Both the position numbers and the translations under genes were made by a program. A DNA stretch of 64,000 nucleotides, taken from Pseudomonas gingeri (GTDB lineage: Bacteria > Pseudomonadota > Gammaproteobacteria > Pseudomonadales > Pseudomonadaceae). The DNA is taken from the NCBI RefSeq assembly GCF_013385635.1, contig NZ_JACAPR010000012.1, positions 248,001-312,000 of the forward strand. The letters are read 5' to 3'. Positions 41,152-50,837 of the stretch are shown one piece after another. The notes beneath the pieces are model-generated. The model was given only the letters and a program-made list of their open reading frames with translations, made no database searches and was not told where the DNA came from. The stretch's first letter is position 1; each line of letters begins with the position of its first letter.

Positions 41152-42261
41152 TCAGCCGCGGGCGATCAGCGCCGCGTCGGCCTCGACCTTTTCGGCCGCC
41201 TTCTGCCGGATCAGCCTTTCCAGCTCATCCACCAGGTTGTCATTCGTCAGTTTCTGCGCCGGCTTGCCGTCGATGTAGATCAGGTTCGGTGTGCCGCCGG
41301 TCAAGCCGATATGGGCTTCCTTGGCTTCACCGGGACCGTTCACCACGCAGCCGATCACCGCGACATCCAGCGGCACCAGCAGGTCTTCCAGGCGCCCTTC
41401 CAGCTCGTTCATGGTCTTGACCACATCGAAGTTCTGCCGCGAGCAGCTCGGGCAGGCGATGAAGTTGATGCCACGGGACCGCAGATGCAGGGACTTGAGG
41501 ATGTCGTAGCCGACTTTCACTTCCTCGACCGGGTCGGCCGCCAACGAGATGCGAATAGTATCGCCAATCCCTTCGGCCAGCAGCATACCGAGGCCAACCG
41601 CCGATTTCACCGTGCCTGAACGCAAACCACCGGCTTCGGTGATGCCCAGGTGCAACGGCTGGACGATTTCCTTGGCCAGCAGGCGGTATGCAGCGACGGC
41701 CATGAACACGTCGGAAGCCTTTACGCTGACCTTGAAGTCCTGGAAGTTCAGGCGCTCCAGGTGCTCGACATGACGCAGCGCGGACTCCACCAGCGCCGCC
41801 GGGGTCGGCTCACCGTACTTCTTCTGCAGGTCCTTTTCCAGGGAACCGGCGTTGACGCCGATACGGATCGGGATCCCGCGATCACGGGCGGCATCGACCA
41901 CCGCGCGCACACGGTCTTCACGACCGATGTTGCCCGGATTGATCCGCAGGCAATCCACACCCAGTTCGGCCACGCGCAGGGCGATCTTGTAGTCGAAGTG
42001 GATATCGGCGACCAGCGGCACCTTGACCAGTTGCTTGATCCGACCGAAGGCCTCGGCGGCGTCCATGTCCGGCACGGAAACCCGGACGATGTCGACGCCC
42101 GCGGCTTCCAGGCGGTTGATCTGGGCCACGGTTGCGGCCACATCGTTGGTGTCGCTGTTGGTCATGCTCTGCACCGCGATGGGCGCATCGCCGCCCACCG
42201 GCACCGAGCCGACCCAGATTTTACGCGATTCGCGACGCTTGATTGGAGATTCGCCGTGCAT
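41152..42261 (-). CDS. ispG: 4-hydroxy-3-methylbut-2-enyl diphosphate synthase IspG
   Basis: A 369-residue protein with TIM barrel and a C-terminal iron-sulfur domain. The [4Fe-4S] ligands are Cys270 and Cys273 (CPSC) and Cys305 (GCVVNGPGEA), the same positions as in E. coli. It converts MEcPP to HMBPP in the MEP isoprenoid pathway in the cytosol. Being an Fe-S enzyme, it depends on the isc genes a few kilobases upstream. It follows rodZ by 3 bases. Confidence 0.97.
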   Translation of the reverse strand: MHGESPIKRRESRKIWVGSVPVGGDAPIAVQSMTNSDTNDVAATVAQINRLEAAGVDIVRVSVPDMDAAEAFGRIKQLVKVPLVADIHFDYKIALRVAELGVDCLRINPGNIGREDRVRAVVDAARDRGIPIRIGVNAGSLEKDLQKKYGEPTPAALVESALRHVEHLERLNFQDFKVSVKASDVFMAVAAYRLLAKEIVQPLHLGITEAGGLRSGTVKSAVGLGMLLAEGIGDTIRISLAADPVEEVKVGYDILKSLHLRSRGINFIACPSCSRQNFDVVKTMNELEGRLEDLLVPLDVAVIGCVVNGPGEAKEAHIGLTGGTPNLIYIDGKPAQKLTNDNLVDELERLIRQKAAEKVEADAALIARG

Positions 42262-42264
42262 GAC

Positions 42265-43260
42265 TTATTGACCTAGCTTCAGGCGAGCGGTCTCGCCACT
42301 GGTGAACGGTGCGATATCGACCGCCTGACCGTTGTACGTGATCTGTGCACCCTTGGCGTAGCCCAGGCGCACCGCGAACGGCGGCTTGCCACTGGCTTCA
42401 AGGGTATCGCCCTTGCGCTTGAGGCCGCTGAACAATACCTTGCCGCTGCCATCGGTGACCTGGGTCCAGCAATCGGCAACAAAAGTCACATGGATCTGCC
42501 CGGCACCCGCTACCGGTGCGGCGGCCGGTGCACCATTGACCGGTGCGCTCGGCGACACCGGCGAAACCGGGCTCGGCGCAGGCTGCGGTGGTACCACCAG
42601 CGACTGCGCGGCATGCGGAACCGGTACTACGGCCGGCGTGGCCGGGGCCGCTGGAGCAGTCGGTGCCGGGGCTTCGGCCTGGGTTTCGCTCGAAGGCTCG
42701 GCCGGCGTCGCTTCAGGGTTGGACTGGTTTTGCGCGACAGCCTGGTCTTCCGGCTCGTCGATCGGATGAATCTGGGTGGTGCCGTCGGCGCTTTCGACTT
42801 CGACGTGCTCCATGCTGATCGCGGCCTGGTCCTTGGAGCGCAGGCTGGCCTGGTCCTGCCACCAGACAAAACCGCCGCCGATCACGGCAATCAGCAGCAA
42901 CAGGCTGACAATCCGCAAAATGGTATGGGAAACCCGCACCGGCTCTTCGATCCGGCCCAGCGCATGCACGTTGCTACCCTGGGAGTCGGTCCCGGTGCAC
43001 TGGTCGAACTGCTGCACCAGCACGGTCTGGTCCATGCCCAGCAGCTTGGCGTAGGCACGGATGTAACCGCGAGCAAAGGTATGCCCCGGCAGCTTGTCGA
43101 AGGCTCCGGCCTCCAGGTTACTCAACGACGTCGTGGTCAGATTGAGCTTCAGGGCCACCTCGGCCAACGTCCAACCATTGCTTTCGCGGGCCTGACGCAG
43201 GGTCTCACCGGGGTTTACGCGAGTCGCTGCTACAACTTCTGGATGCGCCGCTTTCATCAT
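42265..43260 (-). CDS. rodZ: RodZ-type cytoskeletal membrane protein
   Basis: A 331-residue bitopic protein: cytosolic Cro/C1-type HTH (about 17-85), membrane helix about 114-134 (ILRIVSLLLLIAVIGGG), a long Pro/Ala-rich periplasmic linker (about 180-245) and a C-terminal DUF4115 domain (VTFVADCWTQVTDGSGKVLFSG). RodZ links MreB to the wall machinery and supports rod shape. Its ATG overlaps the pilF stop by 4 bases, and ispG follows by 3. Confidence 0.93.
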   Translation of the reverse strand: MMKAAHPEVVAATRVNPGETLRQARESNGWTLAEVALKLNLTTTSLSNLEAGAFDKLPGHTFARGYIRAYAKLLGMDQTVLVQQFDQCTGTDSQGSNVHALGRIEEPVRVSHTILRIVSLLLLIAVIGGGFVWWQDQASLRSKDQAAISMEHVEVESADGTTQIHPIDEPEDQAVAQNQSNPEATPAEPSSETQAEAPAPTAPAAPATPAVVPVPHAAQSLVVPPQPAPSPVSPVSPSAPVNGAPAAAPVAGAGQIHVTFVADCWTQVTDGSGKVLFSGLKRKGDTLEASGKPPFAVRLGYAKGAQITYNGQAVDIAPFTSGETARLKLGQ

Positions 43261-44015
43261 TGCTCCGACAGGTATTGCTGATATTCCGGCGTACCGGGAT
43301 AGAGTCGTTTTAATTGCAGGCCGTAACTGGCGACCTTGTCGCGATCTTCATAAATCTTCGCCAGTCGAATACCGAGCAACAGACTACGTGCATTCTGCTC
43401 GCTCAGCAGGCTAAAGCGATCGTAATAATCGCGTGCGGGCACATAATGCCTGTCTTCGTAAGACAACTCAGCCATTTCCAGCAAGGCGCGTGGCTGTTGT
43501 CGGTTCAGGCGCAGGGATTTTTCCAGGTTCTGCCGCGCGTCGTCGCGATTGCCGAGGGCCAGGGCGGTCAGGCCGAGGTTCTCGTAGACCCGCGAACGCT
43601 CGGGATACAGGCTGTCGGCAGCCGCCTGTTCGAAACGCTCGTAAGCCTCCTTGTACTGCTTGCGCTCGTACAGGAAGCCACCGTAGTTGTTGAGGATCCG
43701 CGCATCGCCCGGACGGGACGACAGCGCCTTGCGAAAATGCTGGTCCGCCAGGTCCCACTCCATCTCGGACTGGAACACCAGGGCCAGGGCCGCGTTGGCG
43801 TCGGGATCGGAGCTGTTCAACTCCAGGGCCTTCTTGAGCGGGACCTTGGCCTGCTCGGTCTGCCCCTGCTGCAGGTAGCCGATGCCCAGTTGCACATAGG
43901 CCGTACGCGCTTCATCACGCCCCTTGCTGGTACTCATCGGGTCGATATTGCCCGAAGAAACGCAGCCGGCCAGCAGGCCGGCAAAGAGTACAAGGAGCGC
44001 AGTGCGCACGGTCAT
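43257..44015 (-). CDS. pilF: Type IV pilus biogenesis lipoprotein PilF (PilW)
   Basis: A 252-residue TPR lipoprotein with lipobox LLAGC (Cys18). Five or six TPR units run from about residue 37 to 240 (AYVQLGIGYLQQGQTEQAKVPL, PDANAALALVFQSEMEWDLA, ARILNNYGGFLYERKQYKEA). PilF is the pilotin that places the PilQ secretin in the outer membrane. The stop overlaps the rodZ start (ATGA). Confidence 0.92.
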   Translation of the reverse strand: MTVRTALLVLFAGLLAGCVSSGNIDPMSTSKGRDEARTAYVQLGIGYLQQGQTEQAKVPLKKALELNSSDPDANAALALVFQSEMEWDLADQHFRKALSSRPGDARILNNYGGFLYERKQYKEAYERFEQAAADSLYPERSRVYENLGLTALALGNRDDARQNLEKSLRLNRQQPRALLEMAELSYEDRHYVPARDYYDRFSLLSEQNARSLLLGIRLAKIYEDRDKVASYGLQLKRLYPGTPEYQQYLSEQ

Positions 44016-44033
44016 GGAGATCCTCTCTCGGGT

Positions 44034-45176
44034 TCAGTTCGAAGCGCTTTTCGGCATATCGGCGTCGGCGCTCAGTTCACGCACCGCGATATAACGTTCG
44101 CTGCGGCGGGTGCGATCCAGCACCTGCCCGACCAACTGCCCGCAGGCAGCATCAATGTCTTCACCACGGGTGGTACGCACCGTGACGTTGTAACCGGCCT
44201 GGTGCAACAGATCCTGGAAACGCCGGATCGCATTGTTGCTCGGGCGCTCGTAGCCCGAATGCGGGAACGGGTTGAACGGGATCAGGTTGATCTTGCACGG
44301 TGTATCCTTGAGCAGCTCGATCATCTCGACCGCGTGTTCGACCTGGTCGTTGATGTCCTTGAGCAAGGTGTATTCGACGGTCAGGACACGCTTCTCGCCG
44401 AGGGTCGACATATAGCGACGGCACGATTCGAGCAGCATCTTAAGCGGATACTTCTTGTTGATCGGCACCAATTGGTTACGCAATGCGTCATTCGGTGCGT
44501 GCAGCGACAACGCCAGGGAGACGTCGATGTGCTCGGCCAGCACGTCGATCATCGGCACCACGCCGGAGGTCGACAGGGTCACGCGGCGCTTGGAGATGCC
44601 GTAGCCCAGGTCGTCCATCATCAGGCGCATGGCGGCGATGACATTGTCGAAGTTCAGCAGCGGCTCACCCATGCCCATCATCACCACGTTGGTGATGGCA
44701 CGGTCGATGGTGGCCGGGACGCTGCCGAAGGATTTGTTGGCAATCCACACCTGGCCAATGACTTCGGCGGCGGTGAGGTTGCTATTGAAGCCTTGCTTGC
44801 CGGTGGAGCAGAAACTGCAGTCCAGGGCACAGCCTGCCTGGGACGAAACGCACAAGGTGCCGCGTTTGCCCTGGGGAATGTAGACGGTCTCGACGCAGCT
44901 GCCGGACGCCACGCGCACCACCCACTTACGGGTGCCGTCGGTGGAAATGTCCTCGCTGACGATTTCAGGACCGCGAACCTCAGCAACAGCCTTGAGCTTT
45001 TCGCGCAAGGCCTTGCTGACGTTCGTCATGGCGTCGAAATCATCGACGCCAAAGTGGTGAATCCACTTCATGACCTGACCGGCACGGAAACGCTTCTCCC
45101 CGATTGAGTCGAAGAATTTTTCCATTTCCGGTTGAGTCAGACCCAACAGGTTTGTTTTGCCGATCGATGTAGTCAT
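44034..45176 (-). CDS. rlmN: Dual-specificity 23S rRNA/tRNA adenine C2-methyltransferase RlmN
   Basis: A 380-residue radical SAM enzyme. The cluster Cys residues are 116, 120 and 123 (GCALDCSFC), and the resolving Cys in the C-terminal part is Cys345 (IDAACGQL). It methylates A2503 of 23S rRNA and A37 of several tRNAs. It requires a [4Fe-4S] cluster, which the upstream isc genes help to build. Location between ndk and pilF matches the Pseudomonas order. Confidence 0.97.
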   Translation of the reverse strand: MTTSIGKTNLLGLTQPEMEKFFDSIGEKRFRAGQVMKWIHHFGVDDFDAMTNVSKALREKLKAVAEVRGPEIVSEDISTDGTRKWVVRVASGSCVETVYIPQGKRGTLCVSSQAGCALDCSFCSTGKQGFNSNLTAAEVIGQVWIANKSFGSVPATIDRAITNVVMMGMGEPLLNFDNVIAAMRLMMDDLGYGISKRRVTLSTSGVVPMIDVLAEHIDVSLALSLHAPNDALRNQLVPINKKYPLKMLLESCRRYMSTLGEKRVLTVEYTLLKDINDQVEHAVEMIELLKDTPCKINLIPFNPFPHSGYERPSNNAIRRFQDLLHQAGYNVTVRTTRGEDIDAACGQLVGQVLDRTRRSERYIAVRELSADADMPKSASN

Positions 45177-45204
45177 GGTTTCACCCTCACTCGAAAGCCT
45201 TTGC

Positions 45205-45630
45205 TTAGCGAGTGGTTACTTCGGTAGCTGCGAAGAAGTACGAGATTTCGCGAGCAGCAGCGGCTTCGGAGTCCGAACCGTGTACAGCGTTGGCGTCGAT
45301 GGAGTCGGCGAAGTCAGCACGGATGGTGCCGGCAGCGGCTTCTTTAGGGTTGGTGGCGCCCATCAGCTCACGGTTCAGAGCGATAGCGTTTTCGCCTTCC
45401 AGAACCTGGACAACAACAGGACCGGAGATCATGAAGGCAACCAGGTCGCCGAAGAAACCACGAGCGCTGTGCTCAGCGTAGAAGCCTTCGGCTTCGGCTT
45501 TGGACAGTTGCTTGAGTTTCGAAGCAACAACGCGCAGGCCGGCTTTTTCGAAACGGGTGGTGATCTCGCCGATGACGTTTTTTGCAACAGCGTCAGGCTT
45601 GATGATGGAGAAAGTACGTTGAACAGCCAT
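45205..45630 (-). CDS. ndk: Nucleoside diphosphate kinase Ndk
   Basis: A 141-residue enzyme with phospho-His117 in NAVHGSDS. It balances NTP pools by a ping-pong phosphate transfer. A hairpin with a T-run separates it from iscX, so it probably has its own promoter. Confidence 0.98.
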   Translation of the reverse strand: MAVQRTFSIIKPDAVAKNVIGEITTRFEKAGLRVVASKLKQLSKAEAEGFYAEHSARGFFGDLVAFMISGPVVVQVLEGENAIALNRELMGATNPKEAAAGTIRADFADSIDANAVHGSDSEAAAAREISYFFAATEVTTR

Positions 45631-45666
45631 GGTGTAACTCCAGAAACGATAATTTGCGAAAAATTA

Positions 45667-45689
45667 AACCCGCGAATTATACGCGGGTT
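45667..45689 (-). terminator. Hairpin after iscX, possibly overlapping the ndk promoter
   Basis: AACCCGCG (45667-45674) pairs with CGCGGGTT (45682-45689). Read on the minus strand it is followed by TAATTTTT, as for a terminator of the isc operon. The loop contains TATAAT, which could also be a -10 for ndk; I see no good -35. Confidence 0.6.
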
Positions 45690-45719
45690 CTTGGGTATTG
45701 CCTAACTTGCAACGCGGGA

Positions 45720-45920
45720 TCAGTCGCGCTCTTCAATCCAGTGAGCCTGAATGGCCTCCAGGATCTTCTCGCCACAATGTTCCGGTTTGTCGTCGAACTC
45801 CGGCAGCTCCATGACCCACTTGCGCAGATCGACGAAATTGACCGACATAGGGTCGACATCGGGTTTGCTTTCCGCCAGCTGGATGGCGATTTCCAACACA
45901 TCAGTCCACTTCAGACTCAT
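45720..45920 (-). CDS. iscX: Fe-S assembly protein IscX
   Basis: A 66-residue acidic protein (MSLKWTDVLEIAIQLAES...HWIEERD), the size of E. coli IscX. It binds IscS and iron and tunes cluster assembly. It closes the isc run, 15 bases after fdx. Confidence 0.93.
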   Translation of the reverse strand: MSLKWTDVLEIAIQLAESKPDVDPMSVNFVDLRKWVMELPEFDDKPEHCGEKILEAIQAHWIEERD

Positions 45921-45935
45921 GGTAGTTCCTCAAAA

Positions 45936-46277
45936 TCAGTGTGGGGCTTCCGCGGCGTGGTTGAGCGAATACTTGGGAATCTCGACCGTCAGGTCTTCGG
46001 TGCCGACAATCGCCTGACAACCCAGGCGCGACTGCGCCTCCAATCCCCAGGCACGATCCAGGAAGTCCTCTTCCAGCTCATCGGCCTCTTCCAGCGAATC
46101 GAAACCTTCACGGATGATGCAATGGCAGGTGGTGCAGGCGCAGACGCCGCCACAGGCGCTTTCCATCTCGATATGGTGTTCATGCGCCAGATCGAGGATC
46201 GAAGTACCGGGCTCAGCCTCTACTACCAACCCTTCCGGGCAAAACTTCTCGTGGGGCAGAAAAATGACCTGCGGCAT
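45936..46277 (-). CDS. fdx: [2Fe-2S] ferredoxin of the Isc system, Fdx
   Basis: A 113-residue adrenodoxin-type ferredoxin. Ligands are Cys42, Cys48, Cys51 (CGGVCACTTC, with Cys46 extra) and a downstream Cys near residue 87. It supplies electrons for cluster assembly on IscU. It starts 2 bases after hscA. Confidence 0.95.
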   Translation of the reverse strand: MPQVIFLPHEKFCPEGLVVEAEPGTSILDLAHEHHIEMESACGGVCACTTCHCIIREGFDSLEEADELEEDFLDRAWGLEAQSRLGCQAIVGTEDLTVEIPKYSLNHAAEAPH

Positions 46278-46279
46278 CG

Positions 46280-48142
46280 TTATTCCTCAATCTCATTCAG
46301 GTTGCGTCCCGCCAGGGCGGCTTTCACCGTCGAATCCAGGCGGCGGGCGGCAAAGGCATCGGTCACTTGCGACAGACGCTTGGTCTGCTGCTCGATGGCA
46401 TAACCATCGGTGCCTTTCATCAATTCACTCAATTCCTGCATCTGCAGCTCGATGACCATGCGCTCCTCGGCATCGAGCAGGCGCTCGCCGTCGGCTTCGA
46501 GAGCGCCCTGCACCGCTTCGATCAGGCGCTGGGCATCGACCTGCTGCTCGCGCAGCACACGGGCCACCTTGTCGTCGCCGGCATACTGGAACGAATCCTT
46601 GAGCATCCGGGCGATTTCGCCATCGGTCAGACCGTAGGACGGCTTGACCTGGATACTCGACTCCACACCCGAACCCAGCTCGCGGGCCGTGACATTGAGC
46701 AGGCCGTCGGCATCGACCTGGAAGGTCACGCGGATCTTCGCCGCACCGGCGACCATTGCCGGAATACCGCGCAGTTCGAAGCGCGCCAGGGAACGGCAGT
46801 CACTGATCAGTTCACGCTCACCTTGCAGCACGTGAATCGCCATGGCCGACTGGCCGTCCTTGTAGGTGGTGAAGTCCTGGGCACGGGCGACGGGAATGGT
46901 GGTGTTGCGTGGAATCACCTTCTCCATCAGCCCGCCCATGGTCTCCAGACCGAGGGACAGCGGAATCACGTCGAGCAGCAGCAGTTCGCCGCCGTCGCGC
47001 TTGTTGCCGGCCAATGTATCGGCCTGGATCGCGGCACCGATGGCCACCACCTGATCCGGGTCGATTTCGGTCAGCGGCTGGCGACCGAACATCTCGGCGA
47101 CCGCCTCGCGTACGCGGGGTACACGGGTCGAACCGCCGACCATGACCACCGCATGCACGTCTTCAAGCTCGACATTCGAGTCACGTACCGCACGCCGGCA
47201 AGCCTTGAGGCTGCGGGCGATCATCGGCTCGATCAGCGCGTCAAAGGCCTCACGGGTCAACTGGGCACGCCAGTCGCCATGGACCACCTCGACCGCAGCC
47301 ACATCGGTCAGCGCTTCCTTGGCCGCGCAGGCCGCCTGCAACAGGCTGCGCTGGGCACCCGGATCGAGGTCGGCGGACAAACCCGCCTGCTCGATGATCC
47401 AGCCGGCGATCGCGTGATCGAAGTCATCACCGCCCAGAGCGCTGTCGCCGCCGGTTGCCAGGACCTCGAAAACCCCGCCGGTCAGGCGCAGGATAGAAAT
47501 GTCGAAAGTACCGCCGCCCAGGTCGTAGATCGCCACCAGACCTTCGGCATGCTGATCCAGGCCATAGGCCACGGCCGCGGCGGTCGGCTCGTTGAGCAGG
47601 CGCAACACGTTCAGGCCGGCCAGTCGGGCCGCGTCCTTGGTCGCCTGGCGCTGGGCATCGTCGAAATAGGCCGGCACGGTGATCACCGCGCCGACCAGTT
47701 CGCCACCCAGGGTCGCCTCGGCGCGCTGACGCAGCACCTTGAGGATATCGGCGGAGACTTCAACCGGGCTTTTCGGACCCTGCACAGTGTCGATGAACGG
47801 CATGTGCGATTCACCGCCGACAAAGCGATAAGGCAGTTGCTCGCCCAGTTGCTTGACGTCCGCCAGGCCACGGCCCATCAGGCGCTTCACCGACAGCACG
47901 GTATTGAGCGGATCACTGGCAGCCGCCAGCTTGGCCGACTGGCCGACTTCGACGCGGTCGGCGTGATAGCGCACCGCGGACGGCAGGATCACCTGCCCGT
48001 CAGTGTCGGCCAGAGGCTCGGAAAGGCCGCTGCGCAAGGCAGCAACCAGGGAATTGGTGGTGCCCAGGTCAATCCCGACCGCCAGGCGACGCTGGTGCGG
48101 TTGAGGGCTTTGGCCGGGTTCGGCGATCTGCAGTAGAGCCAT
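46280..48142 (-). CDS. hscA: Fe-S chaperone HscA (Hsp70 family)
   Basis: A 620-residue Hsp70 with VGIDLGTTNSLVA at the N-terminus, the ATPase loop DLGGGTFDISIL, a nearby phosphate loop (VMVGGSTRVPRVREAV) and a substrate domain starting around residue 390. It binds IscU through its LPPVK motif and helps cluster transfer, stimulated by HscB. Length and order (hscB-hscA-fdx) are standard. Confidence 0.97.
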   Translation of the reverse strand: MALLQIAEPGQSPQPHQRRLAVGIDLGTTNSLVAALRSGLSEPLADTDGQVILPSAVRYHADRVEVGQSAKLAAASDPLNTVLSVKRLMGRGLADVKQLGEQLPYRFVGGESHMPFIDTVQGPKSPVEVSADILKVLRQRAEATLGGELVGAVITVPAYFDDAQRQATKDAARLAGLNVLRLLNEPTAAAVAYGLDQHAEGLVAIYDLGGGTFDISILRLTGGVFEVLATGGDSALGGDDFDHAIAGWIIEQAGLSADLDPGAQRSLLQAACAAKEALTDVAAVEVVHGDWRAQLTREAFDALIEPMIARSLKACRRAVRDSNVELEDVHAVVMVGGSTRVPRVREAVAEMFGRQPLTEIDPDQVVAIGAAIQADTLAGNKRDGGELLLLDVIPLSLGLETMGGLMEKVIPRNTTIPVARAQDFTTYKDGQSAMAIHVLQGERELISDCRSLARFELRGIPAMVAGAAKIRVTFQVDADGLLNVTARELGSGVESSIQVKPSYGLTDGEIARMLKDSFQYAGDDKVARVLREQQVDAQRLIEAVQGALEADGERLLDAEERMVIELQMQELSELMKGTDGYAIEQQTKRLSQVTDAFAARRLDSTVKAALAGRNLNEIEE

Positions 48143-48193
48143 GGTAATCAGGTCTTATCTGTCTATCAGGCGTGCAACACGGGCAGCACTGGG

Positions 48194-48715
48194 TTAATCG
48201 TCGAGGCGCTCTTCTAGCTGGCGCACTTCGTAGGTGAGCTTGTCGAGGAACTGCATGCGCCGCATCAGGCGCTCGGCCTGTTCGCGTTGCGCGGCATCGT
48301 TCCAGCAGGCTGCGAAGCTGTCGTTCAATTCATCCTGGGCCGCTTTCAGGCGCCGCTTGAACGCGGCGATACCCGGCAGATCGGCATCGTCCTGCAGGTC
48401 TTCCAGCTCTTCGCGCCATTGCATCTGCTGCATCAGGAAGTCCGGATCGTGCACCGTGACCTCCGACGGCAGCTCGCGACCGCCCATGGCGAGCAGGTAG
48501 CGCGCACGCTTGGGAGGGCTCTTGAGCGTCTGGTAGGCCTCGTTGAGGCTCGCGGATTGCTCCAGGGCCAGCCGTTGCTCACGCTCGGAAGCGTCGGCAA
48601 AGCGGTCCGGATGAACGGCGCGCGCCAACTCTCGGTAGCGCGCGGCCAACTGTTCGAGGTCCAGCGTGAAACTCGGCTGCAACTCGAATAAAGCGAAATG
48701 ACAAGGAGTACCCAC
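48194..48715 (-). CDS. hscB: Fe-S co-chaperone HscB
   Basis: I use GTG 48715, with GAGG six bases ahead, giving 173 residues, the usual length; the frame runs further upstream without a ribosome site. The J domain carries HPD at 35-37 (AVHPDRF). The C-terminal three-helix part binds IscU. It recruits HscA to IscU. Confidence 0.93.
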   Translation of the reverse strand: MGTPCHFALFELQPSFTLDLEQLAARYRELARAVHPDRFADASEREQRLALEQSASLNEAYQTLKSPPKRARYLLAMGGRELPSEVTVHDPDFLMQQMQWREELEDLQDDADLPGIAAFKRRLKAAQDELNDSFAACWNDAAQREQAERLMRRMQFLDKLTYEVRQLEERLDD

Positions 48716-48723
48716 GAATAGCC

Positions 48724-49047
48724 TCAGATGTTGAAGCTTTCGCCGCAGCCACACTCACCGCGCACGTTGGGGTTGTTGAACTTGAAGCCTTCGTTCAACC
48801 CTTCCTTGACGAAATCCAGCTCGGTGCCGTCCAGGTACGTGAGACTTTTCGGGTCGATGATCACTTTCTCGCCGTGACTCTCGAACACCTGGTCTTCCGC
48901 TACCACCTCATCGACGAACTCCAGCACGTAGGCAAGGCCGGAACAGCCCGTGGTGCGAACACCCAGACGAATCCCTTCACCTTTGCCGCGCCCGTCAAGG
49001 GAGCGTCGCACGTGTCGAGCAGCCGCTTCTGTCATGCTGATAGCCAT
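48724..49047 (-). CDS. iscA: A-type Fe-S carrier IscA
   Basis: A 107-residue protein with the three A-type Cys residues: Cys35 (TTGCSGL), Cys99 and Cys101 (ECGCGESF). It carries clusters or iron during maturation. It lies between iscU and hscB. Confidence 0.96.
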   Translation of the reverse strand: MAISMTEAAARHVRRSLDGRGKGEGIRLGVRTTGCSGLAYVLEFVDEVVAEDQVFESHGEKVIIDPKSLTYLDGTELDFVKEGLNEGFKFNNPNVRGECGCGESFNI

Positions 49048-49083
49048 CGTGACTCCTTACTAATCGCTTGAACGCCGGATCGT

Positions 49084-49470
49084 TTAGATCAGGCCTTTCT
49101 TCTGCTTGTAATCGCGAACGGCAGCCTTGATGGCGTCTTCGGCGAGTACCGAGCAGTGGATTTTCACTGGCGGCAGGGCCAGCTCTTCGGCCAACTGAGT
49201 GTTCTTGATGGTCTCTGCTTCATCCAGAGTCTTGCCCTTCATCCACTCGGTCGCCAGGGAGCTGGAGGCGATAGCCGAACCGCAACCGTAGGTCTTGAAC
49301 TTGGCGTCTTCGATGATGCCTTGCTCGTTGACCTTGATCTGCAGGCGCATCACGTCACCGCACGCCGGAGCACCGACCATGCCGGTACCGACATCCGGAT
49401 CCTCGGCATTCATCTTGCCGACGTTACGCGGGTTTTCGTAGTGGTCGATGACCTTTTCGCTGTAAGCCAT
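49084..49470 (-). CDS. iscU: Fe-S scaffold protein IscU
   Basis: A 128-residue scaffold with Cys37 (PACGDV), Cys63 (YGCGSA) and His105-Cys106 (KIHCSV), and the LPPVK motif (99-103) bound by HscA. It assembles [2Fe-2S] and [4Fe-4S] clusters using sulfur from IscS. Confidence 0.98.
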   Translation of the reverse strand: MAYSEKVIDHYENPRNVGKMNAEDPDVGTGMVGAPACGDVMRLQIKVNEQGIIEDAKFKTYGCGSAIASSSLATEWMKGKTLDEAETIKNTQLAEELALPPVKIHCSVLAEDAIKAAVRDYKQKKGLI

Positions 49471-49572
49471 GGTACTTAATCCTCACTCATCAGGGCCGCT
49501 CTTGAGCCCCTGTAGTTGCGCTTGCGTCAGTCGCCGCGTCGCTACAGGAGCTGTATCCGGCGGCTTCTATAG

Positions 49573-50787
49573 TTAGTGTGCCGCCCACTCGATCTTCGAG
49601 ATATCGACGCCATCTTTGAACATGTCCCACAGCGGCGACAGGGCGCGCAGCTTGGTCACGGCCTCGCAGACTTTCTGCGCGGCGTAATCGATTTCTTCCT
49701 CGGTGGTGAAGCGACCGAAGGTGAAGCGGATCGAGCTGTGTGCCAGTTCGTCGTTGCGGCCCAGGGCGCGCAGTACGTACGAAGGCTCCAGTGAAGCCGA
49801 GGTGCAGGCGGAACCGGAGGAAACCGCGAGGTCCTTGAGCGCCATGATCAGCGACTCGCCTTCGACGTAGTTGAAGCTCAGGTTCAGGTTGTGCGGTACG
49901 CGGGCGGTCATGCTGCCGTTGATGTACAGCTCTTCCAGGTGCTCGACCTGCTTGTAGAAGCGGTCGCTCAGGGCCTTGATGCGCACGTTCTCGGCAGCCA
50001 TGTCTTCCTTGGCCACGCGGAAAGCCTCACCCATGCCGACGATCTGGTGGGTCGCCAGGGTGCCGGAACGCATGCCACGCTCGTGACCGCCGCCGTGCAT
50101 GGTCGCTTCGAGGCGCACACGCGGCTTGCGGCTGACGTACAGCGCGCCGATGCCTTTGGGACCGTAGGTCTTGTGGGCCGAGAAGGACATCAGGTCGACC
50201 TTCAGCGTCTGCAGGTCGATACCGACCTTGCCGGTCGACTGGGCGGCGTCAACGTGGAACAGCACGCCACGCGAACGGGTCAGTTCACCGATGGCAGCGA
50301 TGTCGTTGACGGTACCGATTTCGTTGTTCACGTGCATGATCGAAACCAGGATGGTGTCGTCGCGCAGGGCGGCTTCGACCATGGCCGGCGTGATCAGACC
50401 GTCTTCACCCGGCTCGATGTAGGTGACTTCGAAACCTTCACGCTCCAGTTGGCGAGTGGTGTCGAGGACCGCCTTGTGCTCGATCTTGCTGGTGATCAGG
50501 TGCTTGCCCTTGGTGTGGTAGAAATGCGCAACACCCTTGATCGCCAGGTTGTCGGACTCGGTGGCACCAGAGGTCCAGACGATTTCACGCGGGTCGGCAT
50601 TGACCAGGTCGGCGACCTGGCGCCGAGCGTTCTCGACCGACTCCTCGGCTTTCCAGCCGAACACGTGGGAACGCGAAGCCGGGTTACCGAAGTTTCCGTC
50701 GACCAGCAGGCATTCACTCATTTTCTGCGCGACACGCGGATCAACCGGGGTGGTCGCTGAGTAATCAAGGTAAATCGGCAATTTCAT
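49573..50787 (-). CDS. iscS: Cysteine desulfurase IscS
   Basis: A 404-residue class V aminotransferase-fold PLP enzyme. The PLP Lys is in SAHKTYGPKG and the persulfide Cys in SSGSACTSASLEPS. It takes sulfur from cysteine for IscU and for tRNA thiolation. It lies 50 bases after iscR and 102 bases ahead of iscU. Confidence 0.98.
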   Translation of the reverse strand: MKLPIYLDYSATTPVDPRVAQKMSECLLVDGNFGNPASRSHVFGWKAEESVENARRQVADLVNADPREIVWTSGATESDNLAIKGVAHFYHTKGKHLITSKIEHKAVLDTTRQLEREGFEVTYIEPGEDGLITPAMVEAALRDDTILVSIMHVNNEIGTVNDIAAIGELTRSRGVLFHVDAAQSTGKVGIDLQTLKVDLMSFSAHKTYGPKGIGALYVSRKPRVRLEATMHGGGHERGMRSGTLATHQIVGMGEAFRVAKEDMAAENVRIKALSDRFYKQVEHLEELYINGSMTARVPHNLNLSFNYVEGESLIMALKDLAVSSGSACTSASLEPSYVLRALGRNDELAHSSIRFTFGRFTTEEEIDYAAQKVCEAVTKLRALSPLWDMFKDGVDISKIEWAAH

Positions 50788-50837
50788 GGACTATCTCCTA
50801 AATCAGGCTGGCTGGCGCACCGCGGGCTCTTTGGCTG